The notes under the pieces are model-generated. The model was not told the origin of the DNA. It searched no databases and saw only the letters and a program-made list of their open reading frames with translations. DNA of 64,000 bases from Lumbricus rubellus (Eukaryota; Annelida; Clitellata; Crassiclitellata; Lumbricidae), in assembly GCA_945859605.1 (NCBI GenBank), contig OX243824.1:3959117-4023116 (forward strand). Reading direction: 5' to 3'. Both the position numbers and the translations under genes were made by a program. Each line of letters starts with the position of its first letter. The stretch's first letter is position 1. Positions 41,870 through 53,215 of this stretch are shown here, one piece after another.

Positions 41870-42890
41870 TTTTTTAGTGCGGGAGAAATGTCATTCCAAA
41901 TGGAGGGACCAAACACCCGATTTAGAATAAGAGCAGTCATTTATAGTCCTGGGAACAAAAAATCAAGACGATCAGCAGTACGCAATGAATATATAAGATG
42001 AAGAAGGGAATGATGTGCTTTTACATAATGATTTGAGAGATAATACTTAGGGATATGATTGTATCATCTTAGAATATTGATATCCAAAGTGCTGACAACA
42101 ATCGATGAGCAGAAGTGCCTCAGTTACAGTTTCGCTGGTAAACCTCCGTTACAATGACGTCGCTAGAAGGAACGAACTCTATTTATTAATGTCACTGGAG
42201 TTTTCATTTTGATCGCAGGACATCCAACAACTGCGAATGAGAAACAATATAATTCTCACAAATTAAAACATAACAAAGCTGAAAACATACATTTTCTTAA
42301 CAAATTTTTTGTAAAGTTAAATTAAACAAACTAGCAAAGTTTGGGCTTCTCTCACTTGAAACTTCGCACTGCCAGCGCTATAGCTAGACAGTATACTATT
42401 TTCACCATACACAGCGTCATTAAACTCTCAATCAACAAGGAATAACGGTACCCTACCAAAATAAATTGAAATATTGATCCTCGAATTATTAATACCCATG
42501 AACTTCGAATTTGAACAAACACCTTTAAATAGGTTTTTAGTTTTGTATAAATATATAGATAATATCCAATTTTTGGTCATCGGCGTCCTTAAATCTTCGA
42601 AAACGATATAATTATAATTTGGTGATAGAAAATAATTAGTAAATAATTATAGATATATACTTTTAATTCTCAAAAAAGTTTTAGTCTAAAATATTAACTG
42701 CAATCTCTGCTCGACGAAAATGCGTAGCCTACAATAAATAAATCTATTGTTATTAATTAATGACGTCATAATGGGGTCATTTAAACTCAATTGCTTAGAA
42801 CTGCACAAAAGGCTGGATAATAATTATAACATCAGATTGTTATTTACCAATAATTATAAAATTCGACTTAATTGAATTTTTTTTCCTATT
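41870..42890. other. AT-rich region without a gene
   Basis: Contains 'agtcctgggaacaaaa' (also at 5728) and an inverted core at 42519-42526. No exon supported. Confidence 0.4.
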
Positions 42891-43016
42891 CCAAACCTCC
42901 CTCCTCCTCCCTTTCACTCTCGCTTTCCGTTTGTGTTTGTGTGTAAGTTTCTTCTATCTGTCTCTCAGCTGTCTCCCTCACTGTGTCTCTCTGCATCTAT
43001 CTGTCTATTTATCTAT

Positions 43017-43216
43017 NNNNNNNNNNNNNNNNNNNNNNNNNNNNNNNNNNNNNNNNNNNNNNNNNNNNNNNNNNNNNNNNNNNNNNNNNNNNNNNNNNNN
43101 NNNNNNNNNNNNNNNNNNNNNNNNNNNNNNNNNNNNNNNNNNNNNNNNNNNNNNNNNNNNNNNNNNNNNNNNNNNNNNNNNNNNNNNNNNNNNNNNNNNN
43201 NNNNNNNNNNNNNNNN
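43017..43216. other. assembly gap, 200 N
   Basis: Exactly 200 N, a typical placeholder length, bounded by TCTG/TCTA repeat on the left and ACAT repeat on the right. The true size is unknown. Confidence 0.99.
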
Positions 43217-43239
43217 TACACTCACACATACATATCCAT

Positions 43240-43515
43240 AAAATACATATACATACATACATACATACATACATACATACATACATACATACATACATAC
43301 ATACATACATACATACATACATACATACATACATACATACATACATACATACATACATACATACATACATACATACGTACGTACGTACATACATACATAC
43401 ATACATACATACATACATACATACATACATACATACATACATACATACATACATACATACATACATACATACATACATACATACATACATACATGCATAC
43501 ATACATACATACGTA
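43240..43515 (+). repeat. (ACAT)n microsatellite
   Basis: About 270 bases, nearly perfect except a short ACGT block near 43375-43387. Confidence 0.98.
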
Positions 43516-43639
43516 CATGTATGATACGTACATACAAATGCTCACTATAATACGATCACTACAATACGAATGCCAATTTTATTAGGTTACCAATACGATT
43601 ACGAATTCGAATACTATAAACCCATAGGCTACTATAACA

Positions 43640-44060
43640 CCATCCCTGTGGCCCTTTGGGGCACAACGTCATATACGCATTTATGAGTTTCGGTTCTTTC
43701 CGTAGTCATTCGGAGAGACTCGGGTTCATAGCGACGCACCAGTGTGCCGCCGACATTCCCGACAATTTATAGCGTCGTAGATCGACGCTATAGCGTCAAA
43801 TTAGCGCAGACAAGTGCTTCTTAACCCGCAACGAACCAGGAAGTTGTGGCCGACAACGACTGGTGAGGCTGTCCGATGAAAGCCGGGAACAGCCGAAGAG
43901 AGCCGGGAACGGCCGGAGAGAGCCGGAGAGAGCCGGGAACGGCCGGAGAGAGCCGGAAAAAGGAGACGGGCTTTTAATTAAGTAATAAAGAGTCGGACTG
44001 TGGAGTTGGTGATCAACAGAGACCCCGCCGTCGGTGAATGGGTCATGTCCATAGATCTGC
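43640..44060 (+). repeat. GC-rich block with GAGAGCCGG minisatellite and a short palindrome
   Basis: GAGAGCCGGGAACGGCCGGA-like units repeat about six times over 43876-43962. At 43769-43793 TATAGCGTCG and CGACGCTATA form a hairpin. Not similar to anything else in the window. Confidence 0.65.
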
Positions 44061-45110
44061 GAATCTATTAGTGGACATCTCGATCAATGAATGGTATGAC
44101 CAGATACTTGTGTGTGTACAAGGTCTCAAGTCAGACAAACCGTGTGCGTTAAGTAGACTCATATTTTTTGTTTTGTTCTGTGAATTTATTTATTTTTCCA
44201 ATTTTATTTTTTAATAAATTTGCAGTAGACATGACCAACTATTATGGAACATTCTCATCACAATCTTAGTGCTTATCTTTTGCAATTTCTTTATTTTAGT
44301 TAATTACTCAATTAATTTTTAAAGCGATAAATAAATTATTGTCTCGTCTGATCAGGCACTAGTGTATCAATCTATGACTCTGAGCAATAATATAGCAGGA
44401 AAGAGGACGCGTAAGTCTGAATCATCACCATTTATTGTTATTCAACTCAATTCAAATCAATTTTTATTTTGCACCCATCCAATCAAGGATCAAGAAACCA
44501 AAACCCTTGTAAACATAATAAAGCATCACGCGTATATATAGCCATTGTAATAGTTATGCATTCGGTTGTTCAAGAGAACAACACCCATTATGTGGCCATT
44601 TGGGTGGTAATACCATGAGAAAGATGGCCATTAATTTGTGATGGTGTGATCTTAACGTTTAATCAGCAACACCCGTTCGCGAAGAACCTATCTGACAAAG
44701 TTGAAGCTTTGTTTAGACTTGCGCCTATAATTTTTTTGGAGGGATTCGACGGTCCAAACACATCTTATGGCAGACCAGGCCGTCGATGTCTAGAAAATTG
44801 TTTTAAAACCCTACCTTTGACGCCGAGAGTGTAGTAAAATGTAATGGGAAATCCTATACCCTTCGGCATTAAGATAATAAACAGCTTGAACCGTTCTAAT
44901 GGCATAATATTATTGTTACTCAAAGACCAGGTCGACTTACTATTTTGCGAAAATGAGGTATTTATAGTCTTAAAATTATTTAATTTGGAGGTGTCAAAGT
45001 GGACAGTGAAACTTCTTTTGCTATCCATTAATATAAGTGACATAAAGTTATCTAAGCTGACCATAATCATTACTATTAATATTATTATTACTAGAAATAA
45101 TTAGGATATT
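44060..45110. other. mostly AT-rich; one weak open frame
   Basis: A plus frame at about 44666-44834 (NLSDKVEALFRLAPIIF, GRPGRRCLENCFKTLPL) follows a TTTAATCAG acceptor-like site and ends in TAG. It could be a terminal exon, but nothing else supports it. Confidence 0.2.
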
Positions 45111-45263
45111 ATTATTATCGTTGTTATCAGAATTATTACCACTATCATGACTACTATTATTATTATTACTATCAGTGTTATTATCATTACTATTATCGCT
45201 AATGTTACTACAAAAACAACGACAACAACTAATACAACAACTACTACAACAACAACAACAACA

Positions 45264-45339
<76 letters not shown>

Positions 45340-45350
45340 TCATATTTATT
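45110..45350 (+). repeat. (ATT)n/(ACA)n/(ACT)n microsatellite
   Basis: Compound trinucleotide repeat; the poly-Thr, poly-Leu and poly-Val frames are artefacts. Confidence 0.96.
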
Positions 45351-45915
45351 ATTATTTTAAATTATATTGCCTCTACTACTATTGGTTTTTTAGTTATTGC
45401 TATGAAAAATAATACCATTCTTATTGGTAATATTATAAATGGTTATTAGGTGCCAACATTGATTGACCAACCAAGCATCAATATATGGCGCTGAGCACAG
45501 TTAGCAGTGACTAACTCAAGGATCCCATCGTCCCCTGAAAGCAAAAATGTTCTAACTCTGAATTCGTCAATATCAGCCTAACCATAGCCTCGTTGAGTAA
45601 ATTCATTTATCTTTCGTGCAAAAATGTTCCAGCTCTGTAGCACATACCAGTACTGACATCTAGCGAAGCATTTTTGTTTCAACTGTGACTATTATTATAT
45701 TCTATAGTGCGAATTTGTTCCAAGTGTAGATAGAACATTTTTGCCTCAAATCATCAACATCCCGGATTAGGCTATTGAGAGCAATGTTGTTTCAACTGTA
45801 GTTGGAATATTTTTGCTCACCACTGATCAACTTCCGGCGGCCATTAACGATGATATTTTGTGATAATTTTGGTTCAATTTCGCGACAATAATTATTTTTC
45901 AACAAGTTTCGAACA

Positions 45916-46000
45916 ATGTCACGATCAAATAATTATAGGCAAAGCAAATTTAAAGCTTGTGAAGTGCTGCGACAGCTCATGCTCGATGAATCTGACGCAG
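45916..46000 (+). CDS. predicted first coding exon of the transposon protein
   Basis: ATG at 45916 opens 28 codons (MSRSNNYRQSKFKACEV, LRQLMLDESDA) and ends at a strong donor GCAG|GTAAGA in phase 1. An acceptor at 46467 (GATCCAG) or 46479 (CTCGGCAG) keeps the frame of the long downstream exon, giving DESDA-D-NSAVDEDYKLSDDES or DESDA-V-DEDYK. The upstream stop TAA just before 46431 explains why the long frame cannot extend without splicing. The acceptors have weak pyrimidine tracts. Confidence 0.55.
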
Positions 46001-46430
46001 GTAAGATTTATTTCATGCTTTTGATTTAATGAAACGCGAGTATCCGTAACTGCGGGCGATATTATGTGCTTGTCGCCACACGCTTGATATTAAATGTAAT
46101 AATACCGAAATGTATTCGCAAGTTACTCAAACATCGAGATATCGTTGGATTTGAAATATTTACTAGGAAACCTTAACGCAGAATCTGATGTTCACTTAAT
46201 CTGGATCGCTCAATATCATCCCATCTGCTCACAATGACTCATTCATTATTATGCACCAATGTTTCAACTCTGAATTTGCCAAAAACAGCCTAACCATGGC
46301 CTCGATGAGTAAATTTATTGCTAATTACGGCTAAAATGAATGAGGGTTAAAGTTATGGCTTGGGTTTGGGCTACATAACCCAAACCCAAATTAACATTGA
46401 AGCGCATAACCAAGGTAAGATAAAATCATT

Positions 46431-48629
46431 ATGGGACATAATTTACTCTTAAACAGTATTGATCCAGATAACTCGGCAGTCGACGAAGATTACAAGCTCA
46501 GTGATGATGAGTCGAACGACGACGGTACGTGTATGAAACAGTCTGGACGCTCATCCCCTCCTGTTACCGACCACTTCACGCTTGCTGCATCGGCCACAGT
46601 AGACCAGCCTCAACCTGCTTTGCTGGCCGCTGTCGACCAATCTCAACCTGCTTTGCTGGCCGGTGTCGACCAGTCTCTACATGCCATTCTGGACAATGCC
46701 AGCCAGTCTCTATATGCAATTCTGGACACCGTCGACCAATCTCAACCTGCTTTGCTGGCCGCTGTCGACCAATCTCAACCTGCTTTGCTGGCCGGTGTCG
46801 ACCAGTCTCTACATGCCATTCTGGACAATGCCAGCCAGCCTCCGCCCCCAGTGTCTGCAATTGAAGACCAGTCTGAGTCTCAGCATAAGAAGACCCGGAA
46901 GCGTAAAAGAAATGAAATGGAATGGAAACGATTCGTGCAGAAAAAAGCTTACAATTGTGGAGAAAAAGTTAAACGCAAGAAAAAAAATACCAATATGCCA
47001 GAGACCTCGAAGAGAGTAGTAAGAGGTATGTGCATGACAGAAAAGTGCAGGAGAAAGTGTAGTACAAAAATTGATGAGCAGCAACAGGATAAGATAAACA
47101 AAGCTTTTTGGGAAATGGGTTTGAAAGAACGACGACATGATTTTGTTGGTAGCAATACTGAGAAGCAGGTGGTATCGACCAGAACTAAGCTGAATAACGG
47201 TGGTAAGAGTAAACCACGAAATCATTCGTATTACTTTTTCTTGCCCAATATAGAGAACGAGAGAGTGAGTGTATGTAAAAATTTCTTTCTGAATACGTTG
47301 GACATATCAGCCGCAATGGTACGTGAAGCACACAAAATTGGGATTCGTGGCGCAACACCAGGCAGAGGTTCTGTAAATGAAAAACGAGGGGGTCATAACA
47401 AAACCAAGCCAGATTCCTTGGCTGAAGTCAAATTACACATTGAGTCATTTCCACACGTGGAAAGTCATTATTGTCGTTCAACCAGAGTGTGTAAGTTTCT
47501 CGAGGGAGCTTTGACCATTTCTGCCATGTATCGATTATATAAGGACAAGTGCATGAGTGAGGCAAAAGAGGTCGTACACGAGAGTGTGTATCGATCTGTG
47601 TTTGTGAATGATTACAACCTAAGATTTCATAAGCCATCGAAGGACACATGTGATTCGTGTTGTAAGTTTGAGTTGCGCAAGAAGTCAAATGGAGGTGTTT
47701 TAGTAGCAGAGGAACAAGCGGAATACGCTGCACATATTCGAAGGAAAGAGCAAGCCCGAACGAGCAAGATTATCGATAAAGAAGGCACTTCTGATAGCAA
47801 AATATGCGCAGCAATGGACCTTGAACAAGTTCTTACCGTTCCGAAGTTATCAGTGGGTTCAGCATTTTATTTGCGAAAACTTAGCATGTATAATCTAACT
47901 TTCTATAACTTGGGAACAAAGGAAGGGAGCTGCTACATGTGGACCGAGTCAGAGGCCGGAAGAGGAGCCAATGAAATTGCATCAGCTTTATACCATTGGC
48001 TGGTTGAAGAAGATAAAAAGGGCGCTGAGCAGATAACAGTATACAGTGATACTTGTGGAGGGCAGAATAGAAACAGGGTGGTGTGTAGTATGATAATTGT
48101 GTTTCTCAGCAGGAGTGTGAATACGCAAAAAGTCGAACAAAAGTACTTTGAATCTGGCCACTCGCAGATGGAATGCGATGCTATTCACAGCTCAATTGAA
48201 AACAAAGTTCGAAAGCGAGATATTCATCTTCCCAGTCAATACGAGGAGGCCGCACGTACCGCTAGACCAAAAATGCCATATAAAGTTATTTCTCTGAAAA
48301 GAGAAAATATCTATGACTGGAGTGCAGTTAACACTGTGATGCGTGGCAACGCTTTTGCAGGCATCATAACAAAGCACTCTATCATCTACAGCCGAGACGA
48401 TGCGCGCGATGTAGCAGTTTCGTTTTCCAACGAAATTGGAGGAGTGAGTGAAGCGGTTGTCTACAAGAAGAGGGGAAGGAATGTCAATTTCAGTAATATG
48501 GAGCTAACACACGCGTATACCGCACCACTGGGGGTAGACAAAAACAAGAAGGAAGACCTGCTCAAACTTTGCGCTTTTCTGCCAAATGATTGTAAACCGT
48601 TCTACGAGTCTCTCGCTGTTCGTAACTGA
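46431..48629 (+). CDS. transposase-like protein, RNase H-fold candidate (unnamed family)
   Basis: 732 codons from the ATG at 46431, or about 748 residues if spliced from 45916 to 46468. Residues 15-32 are acidic; 58-137 form a tandem repeat of DQSQPALLAG-like units; 152-186 are highly basic (a likely nuclear signal). C-x4-C-x3-C at 201-210 and KPSKDTCDSC at 401-410 look metal-binding. The C-terminal half has AMDLEQ (D463), WTESEAGRGANEI (504-516), YSDTCGGQNRN (D540) and GHSQMECDAIHSSIE (576-590). The spaced D-D-E fits an RNase H-like core, though catalysis is inferred. From memory this resembles uncharacterised animal proteins annotated with domains such as DUF7869; I could not check. Surrounding inverted repeats argue for a transposase rather than a host gene. 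Confidence 0.75.
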   Translation: MGHNLLLNSIDPDNSAVDEDYKLSDDESNDDGTCMKQSGRSSPPVTDHFTLAASATVDQPQPALLAAVDQSQPALLAGVDQSLHAILDNASQSLYAILDTVDQSQPALLAAVDQSQPALLAGVDQSLHAILDNASQPPPPVSAIEDQSESQHKKTRKRKRNEMEWKRFVQKKAYNCGEKVKRKKKNTNMPETSKRVVRGMCMTEKCRRKCSTKIDEQQQDKINKAFWEMGLKERRHDFVGSNTEKQVVSTRTKLNNGGKSKPRNHSYYFFLPNIENERVSVCKNFFLNTLDISAAMVREAHKIGIRGATPGRGSVNEKRGGHNKTKPDSLAEVKLHIESFPHVESHYCRSTRVCKFLEGALTISAMYRLYKDKCMSEAKEVVHESVYRSVFVNDYNLRFHKPSKDTCDSCCKFELRKKSNGGVLVAEEQAEYAAHIRRKEQARTSKIIDKEGTSDSKICAAMDLEQVLTVPKLSVGSAFYLRKLSMYNLTFYNLGTKEGSCYMWTESEAGRGANEIASALYHWLVEEDKKGAEQITVYSDTCGGQNRNRVVCSMIIVFLSRSVNTQKVEQKYFESGHSQMECDAIHSSIENKVRKRDIHLPSQYEEAARTARPKMPYKVISLKRENIYDWSAVNTVMRGNAFAGIITKHSIIYSRDDARDVAVSFSNEIGGVSEAVVYKKRGRNVNFSNMELTHAYTAPLGVDKNKKEDLLKLCAFLPNDCKPFYESLAVRN
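46605..46845 (+). repeat. in-frame coding minisatellite
   Basis: 33-base units (ALLAxVDQSQP) and larger blocks of about 120 bases are duplicated head to tail within the transposon frame. The blocks 46615-46710 and 46741-46836 are almost identical at DNA level, so the expansion is recent. Confidence 0.9.
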
Positions 48630-49307
48630 GGCGATTGAGCAAGAACAACATACTGGATAAATAATAACTTGGTTTTGCTTTTATGTGTAGTATCATCATT
48701 TTTCTGGTTTCATCACACTTAACAAAGCAACAAAGTTTATTTAGTTAGAATGTTTTGACTTTCAACTTTTAAGTGCAAAAATGTACCATCTAGAATGAAT
48801 TGACACTTATACCGATGATGTGTTAAGTAATATTGATCAGACTAATTCATCTTGTTTTACTGAGGTTTTATGCATAATATTCAACTGTTGATTGTAGTCA
48901 CTAATAAAATGACGATTTGCAATTTGGTATTGAAACTGCTTTTTGGATTCCTGAAAATAATGGTTTTCAGAGTTGGAACTTTTTTGCTCTAAGTAGACGC
49001 CATACACAATGACAATCGCATAAGAGAACGATCGAACCGAATTTTATTCATTGACATGCGAGCGCTTTAAGCAATTATTATTATTATTAATTATTATTAT
49101 TATTATAGGCATCATCATGCGATTTCTAATTGTAACACCTATGAATCAGTTCATTTGTAGCATTGCTGTATAACCTATTTATAGCGCAATCGAGACACAA
49201 TTAAAAGGTGTGCAAGCAGAACGTACCAAGTTAACTAGATTTTTCATTGAAATCGAAAGTAAAAGTAGAAAATGGTTGAAAAACGTTGTAAAGACTGAGC
49301 AATGGTA

Positions 49308-49729
49308 AGGCCTAAAAAAAAAATGCTGTGTTTCCGGTAACAGAGCTAAAAAAAATTGGGTAGGTAGGTCGGAAAATATTTTTATTTTGTAAAATATTTT
49401 TATGCAGTGACTATCCGAAAAAGTATACCCCACTAGTCTTTTTTGCACGCTGAAACAAAGTACGTGTTCTAAGCAAGTATGAACTGCCTATTTCCCGACT
49501 GTCTGCACCTAAAACAGCTCTAGAAACAGTCCTATTAATTTCATTTTGTTGACGTCTCTTATGTTATGTCAATACAAATGTTAAAAAAAGATTTTTTGAA
49601 AAAAAAATTAAATTTTTTTTTGAAAAAAAAATTTTTTTAATAAAATTTTTTTACAAAAATATTTGGGTCGCGGCCGTAAAAATGGGTCGGTCGCGTTACC
49701 GGAAACACAACACTTTTTTTTTTACGCCT
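49308..49729. mobile_element. MITE with long inverted ends
   Basis: Left AGGCCTAAAAAAAAAATG then CTGTGTTTCCGGTAAC; right, inverted, AGGCGTAAAAAAAAAAGTG then TTGTGTTTCCGGTAAC. About 420 bases, non-coding, with T/A-run interior. No clear target duplication; superfamily unknown. Confidence 0.8.
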
Positions 49730-49919
49730 AAGTTGAGAGGACTTATTCAAGGTAAGACCAAACAGTAACCGTCTCAATGGTCTAACTAATCGGCTGCCAT
49801 GTTTCACCCAGGTTGACTCATTTTCTTAACCGAACTGATTACATGGACATTGACCTGAGCACGGCTTAGTAGTGTCATCGATTTCCGGCAGATTCGAACC
49901 TACTACTGTCAGTAGGCTG

Positions 49920-50455
49920 CTATTGCATTACATTGTACTGCTGTATATTGTGTTTTTCTGTATGGCATTTTATAATTGTTATGTTTTGTACTGTATTCCG
50001 ATGAATTGCATTGTATTGTTGTGTATTGTATTGTATCTCAACTCATGGGATTGTATTGTATTGTGGGACATTGTCTTGTTTTTCATTGTATTGCATTGCA
50101 TTGCTTGCATTGCATTGTTGGGTACTGTATTGTATCTCAACTCCTAGGATTGCATTGTATTGTGTTACATTTTACTGTATTGTATTGTGTTACATTGTCT
50201 TGCAATGTATTGTTCTGTTTTACACTGCATTGCATTGTATTGTTACGTATTGTATTGTAACTCAACTCATAGGATTGTATTGTATTGACTATTGTGCTAC
50301 ATTGTTTTGTATTGTCTTGTCTTTCATTTCTTTGCTTGCATTGAATTTCTGTTTACTGTATTGTATCTCAACTCATATAATTGTATTGTATTGTGTTACA
50401 TAGAATTGTATTGCACAGCCTCGTTTTTCGCTGCATTGCATTGCATTGCAATTGA
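49920..50455 (+). repeat. (TTGTA)n/(TTGCA)n higher-order repeat
   Basis: ATTGTATTGTATT-type repeat in which 'ctgtattgtatctcaactc' plus 'ggattgtattgtattgtg' recurs near 50025, 50128, 50250 and 50358, a period of about 105-120 bases. Confidence 0.85.
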
Positions 50456-50469
50456 ATTAACGCATCTAT

Positions 50470-50515
50470 AATTAAAGCGCCTTTATTATGGTAAACCGTT
50501 CAGAGGCGCTCCCAA
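50470..50515 (-). repeat. LINE/SINE 3' tail, minus orientation
   Basis: 'taattaaagcgcc' and 'gttcagaggcgctcccaat' are the inverse of the LINE tail. Confidence 0.55.
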
Positions 50516-50809
50516 TTAATTACTAATTACAAGGACAGCAACACTTCATATTTCTCCAAAAAATGTCTGTATGAAATTCAGCGTGGCCAGTCACTGTAAG
50601 GTACCAGACAAAAACAGCGGTGCAGAAATTTAGGTTCTAAAAAACGGCGCTATAAAAACGTGAAGTGCGGTTTTATCTGTGATTTCCGCTCAGTCAAGAG
50701 ACTCAGAAGTGGCGCTATAAAAGTGAGATAAACGCACAAGCGTTGGATGAAAGCAAATGACCGACCAAAGCAATTTCTGCTGACGCCAGATGGCAGTATG
50801 GAGAGCGGA

Positions 50810-51190
50810 AAGAGAAGATAATGTGAGGAAAGAGAAAATAATGTGAGTAAAGAGAAGATAATGTGAGGTAAGAGAAGATAATGCGAGGAAAGAGAAAAAA
50901 ATGTGAAGTAAGAGAAGATAATGTGAAGTAAGAGAAAATAATGTGAGGAAAGAGAAGATAATGTGAGGAAAGAGAAAATAATGTGAGGTAAGAGAAAATA
51001 ATGTGAGGAAAGAGAAAATAATGTGATGAAAGAGAATATAATGTGAAGTAAGAGAAGATAATGCGAGGAAAGAGAAGATAATGTGATTAAAGAGAGAAAA
51101 ATGTGAGGAAAGAGAAAATAATGTGAAGTGAGAGAATATAATTTGAAGATAGAGAAAATAGTGTGAAGACAGAGAAATAATGTGAGATAA
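50810..51190 (+). repeat. AGAGAAGATAATGTGAGGAA minisatellite
   Basis: About 18 copies of a 20-21-base unit with small changes; degenerate units continue to about 51390. The Ser/Leu/Phe-rich minus frame is its translation. Confidence 0.95.
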
Positions 51191-51461
51191 GGGTCTAAGA
51201 GAAGACAAAAATCATGTGAAATATGAGTGGATAATGTGAGGAAAGATAAAATAATGTGAATATAGAGAAAATAATACAGAGGACCAGAAATTAAGAGAAT
51301 AATTTGTGGAGACTAAAATAGAGAATAATGGTATGAAACAGAAAATAAGACGATAATGAGACGGAAGAGGAAATAATTCAAAGATCATTTTAATATTGAC
51401 ATACCTTTCTATTACGAGTAAAATAATCATAAAGCTCCAGTCAGGAAGACCCGACAAGTGT

Positions 51462-52025
51462 CATTGTATAATGAATCAACTTGCTAAAAAATGTTCACAA
51501 AATCATCAATGTGTGTCTTGCTGTTGTTAATATTGAATGTCATGCCATTGTACTGTGATTGAGCTGGAATATTGTTTGTCGTCTTTACTCTTTTATGAGG
51601 AAAAAATCATATCTCATATTAGCCTGTTTAAGATAAATTTCTGTATGTATCAGTTATGAATCAAATGTGTAATAAGAATAGTAATCAAGAAAAGTTTGTG
51701 ACATTTCATGCACCGTGATGCACGTGACAATTACTGCAAAATATTAATGAATTTGCCAAAGCAAAAGATTTAACATAACTTGTATTGTTGATGTTATTAT
51801 CAGTTAACCATTTGCTGTTAAGCAATGGTCACAAAAGACATTGAACAATAACATTATATCATGGCTAAGTTTGCTGTTAAACAACGAACAATAGTATTGT
51901 TATGACAATGTTATATAGTATATCTCGGACGTTATGAATTCATTGTTACTGTACTGTATAAGATGTAAATTTGTCGTTAACGACCTTTGACGCCAAACGA
52001 CGACGTTAAACTTTGGTGAAAGAAA
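51462..52025 (+). repeat. 562-bp low-copy repeat, uninterrupted copy (empty site)
   Basis: Partner of 21137-21545 plus 23310-23463. TTAA at 51877-51880 is the unoccupied target of element F3. Confidence 0.92.
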
Positions 52026-52029
52026 CGCC

Positions 52030-52635
52030 ATTTGTGTGAAAATTCAAATTTAAAAGATATTTGCGTGAAAATTCAAATTTAAAAGATAGCACACAAAGTC
52101 ATCAAATCTTTCAATATTACTTTAAAATTTAATTTAAAAATAATTGATGACGATAAGTTGTGGCTGCACTTCAAACTCTCTGTCAGCTTAATTTTTTAAA
52201 TTTTAAATTTTCTGGACCAAAGCATATGCTTGAAAGTCCGCCTTAGGCATCACTCGCAAAAATTCAAAACGCTTGCTCCAGTGGCTTACATCAATATCCA
52301 GCAAACCAAAAGTTGAATTTTGATGCCAACACGTCATCATGACGTCATTCCTTTACGATTTAGCTTTAAATGTTCCCTTGTTTTCTGGACACTGTGTGTA
52401 TATGTTCATATGCAAATTATATATTATATTTAAATACATATACATACATATAAATTCGCTGGTAGCAGTGACTGTAGCTTTGTAGGTTTCTGCTATAACG
52501 TAGGTCTTGATTTCGTTATGCTCGTTGTAATGAGCCGTATTTGCTCTAATTAGTCAGCCAACCTCAGCCGTCTAATTATACTCGCTCCACCGAAGAAGCA
52601 CCTGCGCAGGGCGTTCATTTACTACCGGTACTTCC
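52030..52635. other. no recognisable feature
   Basis: AT-rich; a short tandem copy of 'tgtgtgaaaattcaaattta' and AAAGATA near 52032-52088 only. Confidence 0.4.
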
Positions 52636-53215
52636 GGTCTGCCTGTCTGTCTGTCTGCATACCTGTATGTCTGTCTGTCTCTGCCTGTGTTTATCTAACT
52701 GCATGTCTGCGTAATCTGATTCCAATCTGATTCTATCATTGGCTGTCAGTGTCTGTCGGTGTGTATGGCTTCTTGTGGCCTCTCGGTTTTGTTCAGTGTC
52801 TTTCTCTCTGTCTTTTTGTGTGTCTGTTTCTCTGCGTGTCTCTCTACCGCTGCCTCTGTCTCCTTCTATGTCTATCCCTCTTTTTCTGTATGTTTCTGTC
52901 TGCTTGCTTGTTTATATGTCTGTATGTATGTCTGTCCGCCTTTCTCTCTGTCTCATTCAGTCTCTGTATGTCTGTCTATCTCTGTCTCTCTGTCTCTCAC
53001 TCCTTTTCCATCTCCCTCTCCGTCTCTCTATCTCTGTCTCTTTCTATTTGTCTGTCTATGTATGTCTGTCTGTTTGTCATTCTGTGTCTGTCTCTGTCTG
53101 TCTCTGTCTGTCTCTGTCTGTCTCTGTCTGTCTCTGTCTTTCTACCTCCCTCTAAATATCCATATCTCTTTCTCCCTCTTTCCATATGCCTCTATCTCTC
53201 TTTCTCGCTCTGACA
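52636..53215 (+). repeat. (TCTG)n/(TCTC)n pyrimidine tract
   Basis: Long imperfect TCTG/CTCT repeat; the Ser/Leu/Cys/Val frames are artefacts. Confidence 0.95.

Larger units (their letters stand above)
37405..45004 (+). repeat. AAAGGTGT-core sites (fourth cluster)
   Basis: Sites at 37405, 38334, 39138, 39632, 40905, 41285 and 44997, mostly (G/A)AAGGTGTCTTAG(C/T)(A/G)GATC or GTGTCTAAG. Those at 39632, 40905 and 41285 share the upstream ATTTATA...AGCAAACAGTTT. Confidence 0.7.
45540..48988 (+). mobile_element. putative autonomous DNA transposon of unassigned family
   Basis: About 3.45 kb around the 732-codon frame. 45540-45562 and 48966-48988 are inverted repeats (AGCAAAAATGTTCTAACTCT against AGCAAAAAAGTTCCAACTCT), 21 of 23 matching. 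Related motifs recur inside: 45624, 45668, two palindromes (45709-45744 and 45779-45818), 46258 and about 48770. A 65-bp block after the left end is repeated at 46258-46322. Such arrays resemble transposase-binding sites. No short target duplication was recognised, so the exact ends are open. The intact frame suggests recent activity. Confidence 0.65.

Noticed and set aside
46529..46864. Alternative frames over the transposase N-terminus
   Set aside because: They exist only because the in-frame minisatellite is open in several frames; the 732-codon frame has the conserved motifs.
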